Shown here: positions 56,980 through 64,000 of the stretch, in pieces
How the letters are laid out: every line of letters starts with the position of its first letter
Position numbering within the stretch: the first letter of the stretch is position 1
Assembly (NCBI RefSeq): GCF_024710845.1
Contig: NZ_JANJTZ010000056.1
Coordinates: 1 to 64,000 of the forward strand
DNA length: 64,000 nucleotides
Source of the DNA: Mesorhizobium sp.
GTDB lineage: Bacteria > Pseudomonadota > Alphaproteobacteria > Rhizobiales > Rhizobiaceae
Direction: 5' to 3'
Made by a program: the position numbers and the translations under genes
Notes under the pieces: model-generated
What the model saw: the letters and a program-made list of their open reading frames with translations, nothing else
Told to the model about the DNA's origin: nothing
Databases searched by the model: none

Positions 56980-57365
56980 CCGCCCCGGGATCTGAAAGCC
57001 AGGGCGGCTTCATCCTCGTCGAGACGATCGTCGCCTTCGCGATCCTCGCGGTCGCGCTCGGTGTCTCGATGCAGACGATCTCGCAAAGCGCCGCCACGCT
57101 GGTGCGCGCCTCCGACATTCAGGCGGCCGGCCTCGTCTACACCGAACTGGCCGAAAGGGAATTTCCCGATCTCCGGGACGAGGGAGAGTTCACCGGCGAA
57201 CTCGACTCGGGCGAGCCGTGGAAGATCGTCGCCCGCGCCGTGCGCGACAGCCACGCGCGGCCGCTGCTTGCAATTTCCGCCACGGTCTGGCCGCGCGGCG
57301 CGGACGGGCCGGGATACAGCTACCAGACTTTCATCAGCAATCCGCCTGTGGTGGTTCCGCCATGA
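56976..57365 (+). CDS. gspI: Type II secretion pseudopilin GspI
   Basis: A 129-residue pseudopilin with an 11-residue leader ending QGG and mature N-terminus FILVETIVAFAILAVAL (Glu at +5). The rest (AGLVYTELAEREFPDLRD) is typical of the short GspI that nucleates the tip complex with J and K. It overlaps both neighbours by four bases. Confidence 0.86.
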   Translation: MTAPGSESQGGFILVETIVAFAILAVALGVSMQTISQSAATLVRASDIQAAGLVYTELAEREFPDLRDEGEFTGELDSGEPWKIVARAVRDSHARPLLAISATVWPRGADGPGYSYQTFISNPPVVVPP

Positions 57366-57955
57366 CGAGGCAAGCCTCATCGCGGGACGGCTTCGTTCTG
57401 ATCGAAGTCCTCGTCGCGCTGTCCGTCGTCGCGGTGATGGCGGCGATGATGGCCGGCGTGTTCAGCCAGTTGCGGTCGGTCGCGAAACTGCGCGAGCAGG
57501 TGCTCGTCAAATCGGAGCTCGAAGGCGCGCTCTCGCATCTGGAGCGGACGCTCTCGGGGGCTAAATCCGCCAAACTGCCGGAGAACGTGGATGAGGAAGA
57601 CAAGCGGTTCGAGGGCCGCGCCACGCAGATGCGGTTTGCCGGGGTGGCGCGCCAGGGCTTCTATTCGCTGGCGCTGCGCGATATCGACATCCACATCGAT
57701 ACCCAGGCCGATGCCCCGCGTCTGGTGCAGACCATGTCGATGCGCCGCCCGGCCGAGGCCGCCGCGGAGACGAAATCGACGATCATCATCCTCGACAGGT
57801 TCGACAGCCTCGACTTCAGCTATTCCGAGGACGGGTTGACCTTCGTCTCGTCATTCACCAAGCAGGGCAGCCTGCCGAAGTTGGTGAAGATCAAGATCGG
57901 CCGTTCGGTTTCCGGAAAGACGGTCTCCGCGACGACGGTCGCTCGGATTCTGTAG
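57362..57955 (+). CDS. gspJ: Type II secretion pseudopilin GspJ
   Basis: A 197-residue pseudopilin with a ten-residue leader ending RDG and mature N-terminus FVLIEVLVALSVVAVMA (Glu at +5). The globular part has SHLERTLSGAKS, a region like the GspJ groove, and a C-terminal sheet. It is the last gene of the gspL-M-N-K-E-F-H-I-J operon. No hairpin terminator was seen in the 34 bases before the convergent gene. Confidence 0.86.
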   Translation: MTRQASSRDGFVLIEVLVALSVVAVMAAMMAGVFSQLRSVAKLREQVLVKSELEGALSHLERTLSGAKSAKLPENVDEEDKRFEGRATQMRFAGVARQGFYSLALRDIDIHIDTQADAPRLVQTMSMRRPAEAAAETKSTIIILDRFDSLDFSYSEDGLTFVSSFTKQGSLPKLVKIKIGRSVSGKTVSATTVARIL

Positions 57956-57989
57956 AGCCGGCCGCGTCCAATCGGACCCCTTCCTGAAT

Positions 57990-58502
57990 TTACGCCGGGG
58001 GAGCATCCATCTTGGGCAACGCGTTGGTGACGCCGCCGACCTCGGCGATCGGGTTCTCGACCTCGTCACCGTCGTCGTCCCCCACCTTGGGCAAGGTGTT
58101 GTCGGCAGCCGTGCTCTGAAGGTCGTTCGTCACCTCCTCGCTTCCGGACGCGTCGTAGCCCACCGTCGCCCCCGCCTCGAGATCGCCGGTGGCCTCGATG
58201 GCCGGATTGTCGACGGCGACATCGTCCACGGTGTCGCCGCCCGCGCCGCCGCCATTGCCGCCGTCCAGCAGACTGCCGATCAACGAGACGCGGTAGGCCG
58301 CCTCGCGGGAGAGCGTCGAATAGACCGACGGGCTGCCGGTCGAAGAGCCCTCCGGCGAGGTCGTGCCCCCATCGATCAGCGAGAGGAACTCGTTGCCGCC
58401 ATTGCCCTGACCGCCCGAGAGGGAGTCGGACACGGTCGGCATGCGGCCGGTCTGGGTAGCCGCCGCAGGGTAGCTGGTCCGCAGCGATCCGAAAAGACTC
58501 AT
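57990..58502 (-). CDS. Acidic Gly/Asp-rich protein of unknown function
   Basis: A 170-residue hypothetical protein, strongly acidic and rich in Gly, Asp, Ser and Thr. It has no hydrophobic segment and no recognisable signal peptide. It contains a Gly-rich run (DGGNGGGAGGD) and two similar motifs near the C-terminus, DNTLPKVGDDDGDE and TNALPKMDAPPA. The N-terminus is MSLFGSLRTSYPAAATQTGR, with GGAG and AAGG ribosome-like sites upstream. It ends 35 bases from the gspJ stop in convergent orientation. The composition suggests an extracellular, Ca-binding-like or disordered protein; a link to the secretion system is only positional. Confidence 0.6.
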   Translation of the reverse strand: MSLFGSLRTSYPAAATQTGRMPTVSDSLSGGQGNGGNEFLSLIDGGTTSPEGSSTGSPSVYSTLSREAAYRVSLIGSLLDGGNGGGAGGDTVDDVAVDNPAIEATGDLEAGATVGYDASGSEEVTNDLQSTAADNTLPKVGDDDGDEVENPIAEVGGVTNALPKMDAPPA

Positions 58503-58720
58503 GACCTTGGCTCCGCGCAGGAAGTGCGATGGTCGGCAGCCTATCGCGTTCGACTTGCGCGAGGCTGGCCTCGCCGTGTCGCTCTGGCCTGGAGCGAGCT
58601 GTCGCTGGAGTTGCCCGCGCAACAAAACGGTATGGACGGCGCGCGCGCGCTCGTGATAGGTCGCCCCCCGGGGCAGGGATATTTCGTAAACCATCTTCAA
58701 TTGGGCATAGAAAGTCACTG

Positions 58721-59602
58721 ATGAAGGGCATCATCCTTGCAGGCGGAAGCGGCACACGACTGTATCCGCTCACGCTCGCCGTCTCGAAGCAGATCCTGCC
58801 GATCTACGACAAGCCGATGATCTATTATCCGCTGAGCGTTCTCATGCTCGCCGGCATCCGCGAGGTATTGATCATTTCGACGCCGCGCGACCTGCCTGTC
58901 TTCCGTGATCTTCTGGGCGACGGCGGCGAATTCGGCCTCGCCCTGTCCTATGCCGAGCAGCCGCAGCCAAACGGCCTGGCCGAGGCCTTCATCATCGGCG
59001 CCGATTTCGTCGGCGACGACAATGTCGCGATGATCCTCGGCGACAACATCTATTTCGGCGAGGGCCTGTCGGCGCTCTGCCGGCAGGCGGCGACGCGCAC
59101 CTCCGGCGCCTCGGTCTTCGCCTATCATGTCGAGGATCCGCAGCGCTACGGCGTCGTCTCCTTCGACAAGGCAACCGGCCAGGCGCAGACGATTGAGGAG
59201 AAACCAGCCAATCCGAAGTCGAATTGGGCGGTCACCGGCCTCTATTTCTACGACAACGAGGTGGTCGACATCGCGAGATCGATCAAGCCTTCGGCACGCG
59301 GTGAACTCGAAATCACCACGGTCAACAACGTCTATCTCGAACGCGGCACCCTGCACGTCCACCAGCTCGGCCGCGGCTACGCCTGGCTCGACACCGGCAC
59401 GCATGACAGCCTGCACGAGGCCTCTTCCTTCGTGCGCACGATCGAGCATCGCCAGGGCATCAAGATCGCTTGCCCCGAGGAAATCGGGGTCGAAAACGGC
59501 TGGGTCTCTCCCGAGCGGGTCCTTGCTCGTGCCGCAAAGCTCGGCAAGAATGAATATGCGGCCTATCTCAGACGCCGGGTCGCCGAAATAACGGAAACAT
59601 GA
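58721..59602 (+). CDS. rmlA: Glucose-1-phosphate thymidylyltransferase
   Basis: A 293-residue RmlA, the first step of dTDP-L-rhamnose synthesis. The N-terminal [16 protein letters not shown] and [18 protein letters not shown] are diagnostic, and GDNIYFG and EEKPANPKS follow. Start ATG 58721 places the nucleotide motif at residue 3. The stop overlaps rmlC in an ATGA junction. It is the first gene of the rmlACBD operon and would provide rhamnose for the surface glycan genes upstream. Confidence 0.95.
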   Translation: MKGIILAGGSGTRLYPLTLAVSKQILPIYDKPMIYYPLSVLMLAGIREVLIISTPRDLPVFRDLLGDGGEFGLALSYAEQPQPNGLAEAFIIGADFVGDDNVAMILGDNIYFGEGLSALCRQAATRTSGASVFAYHVEDPQRYGVVSFDKATGQAQTIEEKPANPKSNWAVTGLYFYDNEVVDIARSIKPSARGELEITTVNNVYLERGTLHVHQLGRGYAWLDTGTHDSLHEASSFVRTIEHRQGIKIACPEEIGVENGWVSPERVLARAAKLGKNEYAAYLRRRVAEITET

Positions 59603-60156
59603 TGGTTGAAGTCAGGACGTTCGGGCTCGGGGGCATACTCGAGATCCTGCCGAAAAAGCATGGCGACAATCGCGGGTTCTTTTCGGAGACATACAACGCC
59701 GCGGCGCTGATGACGGCCGGCGTCGAGCTCGTTTTCGTCCAGGACAACCATTCCTATTCGGCGGCCGCGGGCGTGCTGCGCGGCCTGCACTACCAACTGC
59801 CGCCCTTCGCGCAGGACAAGCTGGTGCGCGTGACGCGCGGCGCGATCCTCGACGTCGTCGTCGACATCAGGCGCTCCTCGCCGACCTTCGGCCAGTGGGA
59901 GGCACTCGAGGTCTCCGCCGAGAAGTGGAACCAGATCCTCGTTCCCAAGGGCTTCGCCCACGGTTTCGTCACCCTCGTCCCCGACACTGAGGTCCTCTAC
60001 AAGGTGACCGAGGTCTATTCGAAGGACCACGACCGGTCGCTTCGCTTCGACGATCCGGCGATCGGCGTCGAGTGGCCGTCCTTTGCGGCGGGCTACATTC
60101 TTTCGGACAAGGACAAGACCGCGCCGCTCCTGGCGGATGCGGATCTTTTCGCATGA
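59599..60156 (+). CDS. rmlC: dTDP-4-dehydrorhamnose 3,5-epimerase
   Basis: A 185-residue cupin epimerase with the RmlC pattern [27 protein letters not shown] (catalytic His), [13 protein letters not shown] and FAHGFVTL. It epimerises dTDP-4-keto-6-deoxyglucose at C3 and C5. It starts at ATG 59599 (or the adjacent 59602) overlapping rmlA, and is followed after 15 bases by rmlB. Confidence 0.95.
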   Translation: MMVEVRTFGLGGILEILPKKHGDNRGFFSETYNAAALMTAGVELVFVQDNHSYSAAAGVLRGLHYQLPPFAQDKLVRVTRGAILDVVVDIRRSSPTFGQWEALEVSAEKWNQILVPKGFAHGFVTLVPDTEVLYKVTEVYSKDHDRSLRFDDPAIGVEWPSFAAGYILSDKDKTAPLLADADLFA

Positions 60157-60171
60157 GCTGAGGTATCCGGC

Positions 60172-61242
60172 ATGAACTTCCTCGTCACCGGCGGTGCCGG
60201 CTTCATCGGATCGGCGGTCTGCCGGCATATCTGCTCCGACCTGTCAAACAACGTCACCAATGTCGACAAGCTGACTTATGCCGGCAATCTCGCCTCGCTC
60301 CGGTCGATCGAGAACCAGCACAATTACCGCTTCGAGCAGAAGGACATCTGCGACGACGCCTCGATCCTCGACATCCTGCGGCGCGACGACATCGACGTCG
60401 TCATGCATCTCGCCGCGGAGAGCCATGTCGACCGGTCGATCGACGGTCCCGAGACTTTCATCGAGACCAATGTCATCGGCACGTTCAGGATGCTGAACGC
60501 AGCTCTCGAGTATTACCGCGGCCTTTCGGGCGCGAAGAAGGAGCGTTTCCGCTTCCATCATATCTCGACCGACGAGGTGTTCGGCGACCTGCCCTTCGAC
60601 AGCGGCATCTTCACCGAGGAGACGCCCTACGCGCCGTCCTCGCCCTATTCGGCCTCGAAAGCCGCGTCGGACCATCTCGTGCGCGCCTGGCACGAGACCT
60701 ACGGCCTGCCGGTTGTGCTCTCCAACTGCTCGAACAACTACGGCCCGTTCCACTTCCCCGAGAAGCTGATCCCGCTGGTCATCCTCAACGCGCTCGACGA
60801 GAAGCCGCTGCCGATCTACGGCAAGGGCGAAAACGTGCGCGACTGGCTCTACGTCGAGGACCACGCGCGCGCGCTGGCGCTGATCGCGACCAAGGGCGTC
60901 AACGGCGAGAGCTACAATGTCGGCGGACGCTCGGAGAAGACGAACCTCTCCGTCGTCGAGACGATCTGCGACATCCTCGACCGGAAGAAGCCACGGTCCA
61001 AGGGTCGCCGCTACCGCGACCTCATCACCTTCGTCACCGACCGCCCCGGCCATGACCGCCGCTATGCGATCGACGCCTCGAAGATCGAGCGCGAGCTTGG
61101 CTGGGTGCCGCAGGAGAATTTCGAGAGCGGGCTGTCGCGCACCATCGACTGGTATCTCGCCAACGACTGGTGGTGGGGTCCGATCCGCGCCGAGAAATAT
61201 GCCGGCCAGAGACTCGGCGAAGCGCAGAAGGCCGCCGAGTGA
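60172..61242 (+). CDS. rmlB: dTDP-glucose 4,6-dehydratase
   Basis: A 356-residue extended SDR with NAD motif [15 protein letters not shown], the [11 protein letters not shown] active-site region with Thr-Asp-Glu, and the catalytic [30 protein letters not shown] at the C-terminal end is typical of RmlB. It makes dTDP-4-keto-6-deoxyglucose. Its stop overlaps the GTG of rmlD (GTGA). Confidence 0.96.
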   Translation: MNFLVTGGAGFIGSAVCRHICSDLSNNVTNVDKLTYAGNLASLRSIENQHNYRFEQKDICDDASILDILRRDDIDVVMHLAAESHVDRSIDGPETFIETNVIGTFRMLNAALEYYRGLSGAKKERFRFHHISTDEVFGDLPFDSGIFTEETPYAPSSPYSASKAASDHLVRAWHETYGLPVVLSNCSNNYGPFHFPEKLIPLVILNALDEKPLPIYGKGENVRDWLYVEDHARALALIATKGVNGESYNVGGRSEKTNLSVVETICDILDRKKPRSKGRRYRDLITFVTDRPGHDRRYAIDASKIERELGWVPQENFESGLSRTIDWYLANDWWWGPIRAEKYAGQRLGEAQKAAE

Positions 61243-62132
61243 GGATCGCCGTCACCGGCCGTGAAGGCCAGGTCGCGCAGAGCCTGAAGGAACGGGCGAG
61301 CGGCCGCTCGGACGTCGAGATTCTTCTGGTCGGTCGTCCCGACCTCGACCTCGCGGCCCCTGACAGCATCGCTCCCGCCCTGAAAGCCGCCCGACCCGAT
61401 CTGATCGTCTCCGCAGCCGCCTATACCGCGGTCGACCGCGCCGAGGACGAGCCTGAGCTCGCGCATGCGGTGAACGGCATCGGCGCCGGCGCTGTTGCCG
61501 CCGCAGCCATCTCCCTCGGCGTCCCCGTCATTCACCTGTCCACCGACTATGTCTTCGACGGCGCCAAGCACGGCGACTATGTCGAGACCGATCCGACCGG
61601 CCCGATCGGCGTCTACGGCGCATCCAAGCTGGCCGGCGAGCAGGCGGTCGCAGCCGCCGGTCCGCGCCACGCAATCCTGCGCACCGCCTGGGTCTACAGT
61701 CCGTTCGGCAACAATTTCGTGCGCACTATGCTTCGGGTTGGGGCGACGCGCGAGGAGCTCACCGTCGTCGCCGACCAGCACGGCAACCCGACCTCGGCGC
61801 TCGACATCGCCGACGCGATCCTCCACATGGCGCCGCAGCTCACGTCGGGACGGGACGACGTCTTCGGCATCTTCCACCTCGCCGGCAGCGGCACCACGAA
61901 TTGGAGTGGCTTTGCCCGCCGCATCTTCGAGGCGAGCCACGCCAATGGCGGCCCCATGGCGCGCGTCAAGGACATTCCGGCCGCCGACTACCCGACCAAG
62001 GCGCGCCGGCCGGCCAACTCCCGCCTGTCGAGCGCCAAGTTCGCCGGAACCTTCGGCTGGACCGCGCCGGACTGGCGCGACAGCACCGACGCCGTGGTCG
62101 CGCGCTTACTTGCCGCGCCACAGTCTGCTTAG
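61239..62132 (+). CDS. rmlD: dTDP-4-dehydrorhamnose reductase
   Basis: A 297-residue SDR reductase with the RmlD nucleotide motif [23 protein letters not shown]-like segment ([16 protein letters not shown]), [10 protein letters not shown] (Y-x3-K) and [12 protein letters not shown]. It completes dTDP-L-rhamnose using NAD(P)H. The start is GTG 61239, coupled to rmlB. The 3' end overlaps the convergent pirin-family gene by 27 bases. Confidence 0.94.
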   Translation: MRIAVTGREGQVAQSLKERASGRSDVEILLVGRPDLDLAAPDSIAPALKAARPDLIVSAAAYTAVDRAEDEPELAHAVNGIGAGAVAAAAISLGVPVIHLSTDYVFDGAKHGDYVETDPTGPIGVYGASKLAGEQAVAAAGPRHAILRTAWVYSPFGNNFVRTMLRVGATREELTVVADQHGNPTSALDIADAILHMAPQLTSGRDDVFGIFHLAGSGTTNWSGFARRIFEASHANGGPMARVKDIPAADYPTKARRPANSRLSSAKFAGTFGWTAPDWRDSTDAVVARLLAAPQSA

Positions 62133-62915
62133 CGGAGCCAGCTTCTTCACCGCACGTACCGCAAAGGCCGGGGGTATCTTCGGATTGTCCCCTACCGTGC
62201 CCTTCCTGGTGACCGTCGCGGCCGGATCGATCAGGAAGGCGACCACCAGGGATGCCTCTTTCGCCTGAAGCAAAAGATGTCCACCGCCCGGCTGCAATCC
62301 CTGTTCTCCTTCGGCGAAGGAGTGGTCGCCGGCTGCGATCCGGCCGCTGAAGACGTAGAAGTAGAGATCGCGTCCTTCCCTAGCCGGGAACTCCGCCGAC
62401 GCACCCTGTTCCAGCCTGATATCGAAGAAATCGACCGCGTTGCGCACGAAGAACGGGGCGTCGCCCCCTTCCGGTCCGAACAGGTGCCGCCAGGCGTTTG
62501 GAGCGGCCGGTGGGACAGGCCCATACTGTATGCCGGGCCCAAGATTGGCCTCGCGCGGCCGGACGAATATCTGAAGCATCCGCAGCGGCGGGTCGCTGGG
62601 CAGCGTCTCTTCCGAATGCCAGAAGCTGCGGCCGGCGTTCATCACCATCAGATGCCTCCCGTCGATCACGAGCGGCCCCGTCGCCTTGTCGTCGTGGCGC
62701 ATGACGCCATCGGGCACCCACGAGACGATCTCGTCGTTTCGGTGCTCGTGCATTGCGATGAGGCGGCCGGGATGAAGGATCGATTCCACGATCATCGCCA
62801 GCGGGCCGTGCCCGTGGTCGCGGGTCCTCGGCATCAGCCATCCCGGCATGTTGGCGTGGATGATGAACCCGCCCATGTCCCGGACGATGAGTGTGCGACC
62901 ACCTTTCAGCAGCAT
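62106..62915 (-). CDS. Pirin-family bicupin protein
   Basis: A 269-residue pirin-like protein. The metal-binding first cupin has RLIAMHEHRNDEIVSWVPDG (His56 and His58 as likely ligands), followed by MNAGRSFWHSEET and the pirin-like LQIFVRP. Bacterial pirins act as quercetinases or modulators of metabolism; a specific role cannot be read. Stop TAA 62106 lies inside the rmlD 3' end, so the two convergent transcripts overlap. No link to rhamnose metabolism is implied. Confidence 0.82.
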   Translation of the reverse strand: MLLKGGRTLIVRDMGGFIIHANMPGWLMPRTRDHGHGPLAMIVESILHPGRLIAMHEHRNDEIVSWVPDGVMRHDDKATGPLVIDGRHLMVMNAGRSFWHSEETLPSDPPLRMLQIFVRPREANLGPGIQYGPVPPAAPNAWRHLFGPEGGDAPFFVRNAVDFFDIRLEQGASAEFPAREGRDLYFYVFSGRIAAGDHSFAEGEQGLQPGGGHLLLQAKEASLVVAFLIDPAATVTRKGTVGDNPKIPPAFAVRAVKKLAPLSRLWRGK

Positions 62916-62963
62916 GGCAACGGCCCGTCACGACAACAGGATCGAACGCTATAGCTGAAATCG

Positions 62964-63152
62964 TCATGACACCACCGCCCCGTCCGGAAAGCGCCAGCTG
63001 GTTCCGTCCGACACGGCCATACGCCGGTTCGAGCTGCCGTCGGAGACGTAGACCATCTGCCCCTCCGGCGCGGCCGAGGGTAGGCCCGCGACCGTATAGG
63101 ACCTCAGCATCAGATGGCGTTCGGCCGTGACGACCGTATTGGCGCCCCCCAT
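62964..63152 (-). pseudogene. DUF2793-type C-terminal module, separated by an in-frame stop
   Basis: A 62-residue frame starting directly after the TAG of the preceding gene and in the same reading frame. Its sequence (ERHLMLRSYTVAGLPSA, then QMVYVSDGSSNRRMAVSDGT and WRFPDGAVVS) is the C-terminal module normally found at the end of DUF2793 tail-like proteins of rhizobia. It is therefore probably the broken-off end of the upstream gene rather than an independent gene, although ATG 63152 would allow separate translation. Confidence 0.6.
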
Positions 63153-64000
63153 CTACAGGTCGACGCCGGCACTGTCGCCAAGGCGGACGTGGCCGTCGAC
63201 CAGCCGAAGCATCGTGAGGTTCGCCGTTCCTCCCGCCGTGCAGGCGAAAAAATACATCTCCGTTCCCTGCGCCGTGTCGGTCCATGCCTGGGTGGCGGCA
63301 ACGACGAAACCGCCCCGCGTGCCGGCGCTGTAGGCGGTGCCACCGTATCCGAACGCCGCAAGGTTCAGCAGCTGGTCGCCCGTCGCGATGGCCGAAGGCG
63401 AAGCGCCCGTGCCGCGCGCCTTGCGGAAGGTGACGTTCGCCCCGCCCGCGGACGAGCTGTAGTTGTCATAGAGAATCCGCGTCGTTGTTCCCTCGTTGGA
63501 GAAATGGACGAACGTGCCCGAAGGCCCCGATTGCGGGACATGAGAGACGCCGTGGACCTTCAGCGTACCCGTCATCGTGTCGCCCTGCCGGGCCAGCGCA
63601 TAGCGCTTCGTGGCGATGCCGAGATCGTCTGTCGGATCGCCGGCGACCGTGGCCAGGCCCGTCGCCGCGTCCACCACCAGCGCCTCGACCCATGCGCTGC
63701 CGTCGGGCGACACCTTCACCGAGAAGTCGTCCTCGCCGGCCAAGCCGAACTCGGCCCGGCCGGAAAAGCCGGTCTGGAACAGCACCGAAGCGGTGTCGCC
63801 GGCCGCCGCCTTGTTGATCTTCAGCCGGTGGTCGCCGCCGTCATGGCTGAACAGGCTGGCGGGGCTTGCAACGGCAAGCCTGTTCGCGGCGTTGGCGGTC
63901 GCATTGACGCCGACCAGCGGCGCGGGGTTGAGACCCGCCGCGACGGCATCCACCCAGTCGGATCCGTCGAAGACCGCGAGCGTTTCCTCGTCCCCGATCC
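63153..64000 (-). CDS. DUF2793 phage-tail-like protein, N-terminal part beyond window
   Basis: The frame enters from the right edge (IGDEETLAVFDGSDWVDAVA), continues for about 280 residues and stops at TAG 63153-63155. Segments such as NAANRLAVASPASLFSHDGG, INKAAAGDTASVLFQTGFSG and AARQGDTMTGTLKV-like text are typical of DUF2793 and tail-fibre-like proteins of alphaproteobacterial prophages or gene-transfer-agent-like loci. The beginning is not visible. An in-frame continuation after the stop carries the expected end of the protein, so the gene may be nonsense-mutated. Confidence 0.75.
   Translation of the reverse strand, partial: IGDEETLAVFDGSDWVDAVAAGLNPAPLVGVNATANAANRLAVASPASLFSHDGGDHRLKINKAAAGDTASVLFQTGFSGRAEFGLAGEDDFSVKVSPDGSAWVEALVVDAATGLATVAGDPTDDLGIATKRYALARQGDTMTGTLKVHGVSHVPQSGPSGTFVHFSNEGTTTRILYDNYSSSAGGANVTFRKARGTGASPSAIATGDQLLNLAAFGYGGTAYSAGTRGGFVVAATQAWTDTAQGTEMYFFACTAGGTANLTMLRLVDGHVRLGDSAGVDL

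Noticed and set aside
57990-58502. Flagellar hook/rod-like start (MSLFG) in the acidic protein.
   Set aside because: Only five residues agree; no coiled terminal regions or flagellar neighbours are present.

Overview
The window is GC-rich chromosomal DNA of an alphaproteobacterium, most likely a Hyphomicrobiales (Rhizobiales) member of the Mesorhizobium/Phyllobacteriaceae type. This is inferred from gene content: a bet operon opened by betI, a glgP-glgB-glgC-glgA-pgm glycogen operon, a fructose (Frc-type) ABC operon with divergent ROK repressor and kinase, cysD-cysNC-cysQ, and a palindromic intergenic repeat of rhizobial type. No rRNA, CRISPR array or integrase was seen. There is one tRNA gene (Pro, anticodon CGG).

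Layout. (1) 1-138 is the end of an IS5-family element abutting the stop codon of an SDR dehydrogenase gene. (2) 961-7451 is the choline/choline-sulfate to glycine betaine operon: a BetI operator, betI, betC, a PLP-dependent dehydratase, betA, a 48-residue one-helix membrane peptide, and betB. (3) 7445-8121 is a VapBC-type toxin-antitoxin pair, followed by a flavodoxin-fold quinone reductase. (4) 8856-12606 carries a fused mannose-1-phosphate guanylyltransferase/AGE-fold isomerase and a phosphomannomutase (GDP-mannose supply), then tRNA-Pro. (5) 12851-28594 is largely storage-sugar metabolism: alpha-glucosidase, glgX, then pgm, glgA, glgC, glgB and glgP. It is interrupted by a TetR/SRPBCC pair and a RES/Xre-type toxin-antitoxin, and ends with a membrane protein that has a degenerate acyl-carrier-like head and is translationally coupled to pgm. 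(6) 28744-34343 is the fructose uptake system with its repressor and kinase. (7) 34344-37975 is sulfate activation. (8) 38270-46883 is a surface-polysaccharide region: O-antigen ligase/polymerase family, CapD/FlaA1-type dehydratase, epimerase, sugar transferase and a Wzm/Wzt exporter. It contains a rearrangement scar (43454-44547) in which a glycosyltransferase and an epimerase are both cut short around an AT-richer piece of a membrane-protein pseudogene. (9) 46945-57955 is a complete-looking but atypical type II secretion locus: gspG, gspO and gspD on the minus strand, and gspL, M, N/C, K, E, F, H, I, J on the plus strand. An acidic Gly-rich protein of unknown role follows. (10) 58721-62132 is rmlA-rmlC-rmlB-rmlD for dTDP-L-rhamnose, followed by a pirin-family gene and a phage-tail-like DUF2793 gene that has an in-frame stop and runs off the window.

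How the parts relate: GDP-mannose and dTDP-rhamnose synthesis feed the polysaccharide genes; Wzm/Wzt export glycan and the Gsp machinery exports protein. Glycogen synthesis and breakdown, fructose phosphorylation and betaine synthesis suggest a cell managing carbon reserve and osmotic stress.

The least expected items are the glycosyltransferase/epimerase scar, the epimerase gene without a normal start codon (41759), the acyl-carrier-like membrane protein on the glycogen operon, and the type II secretion locus with its unknown neighbour. Functions are inferred from reading the translated sequences; no database search was possible.
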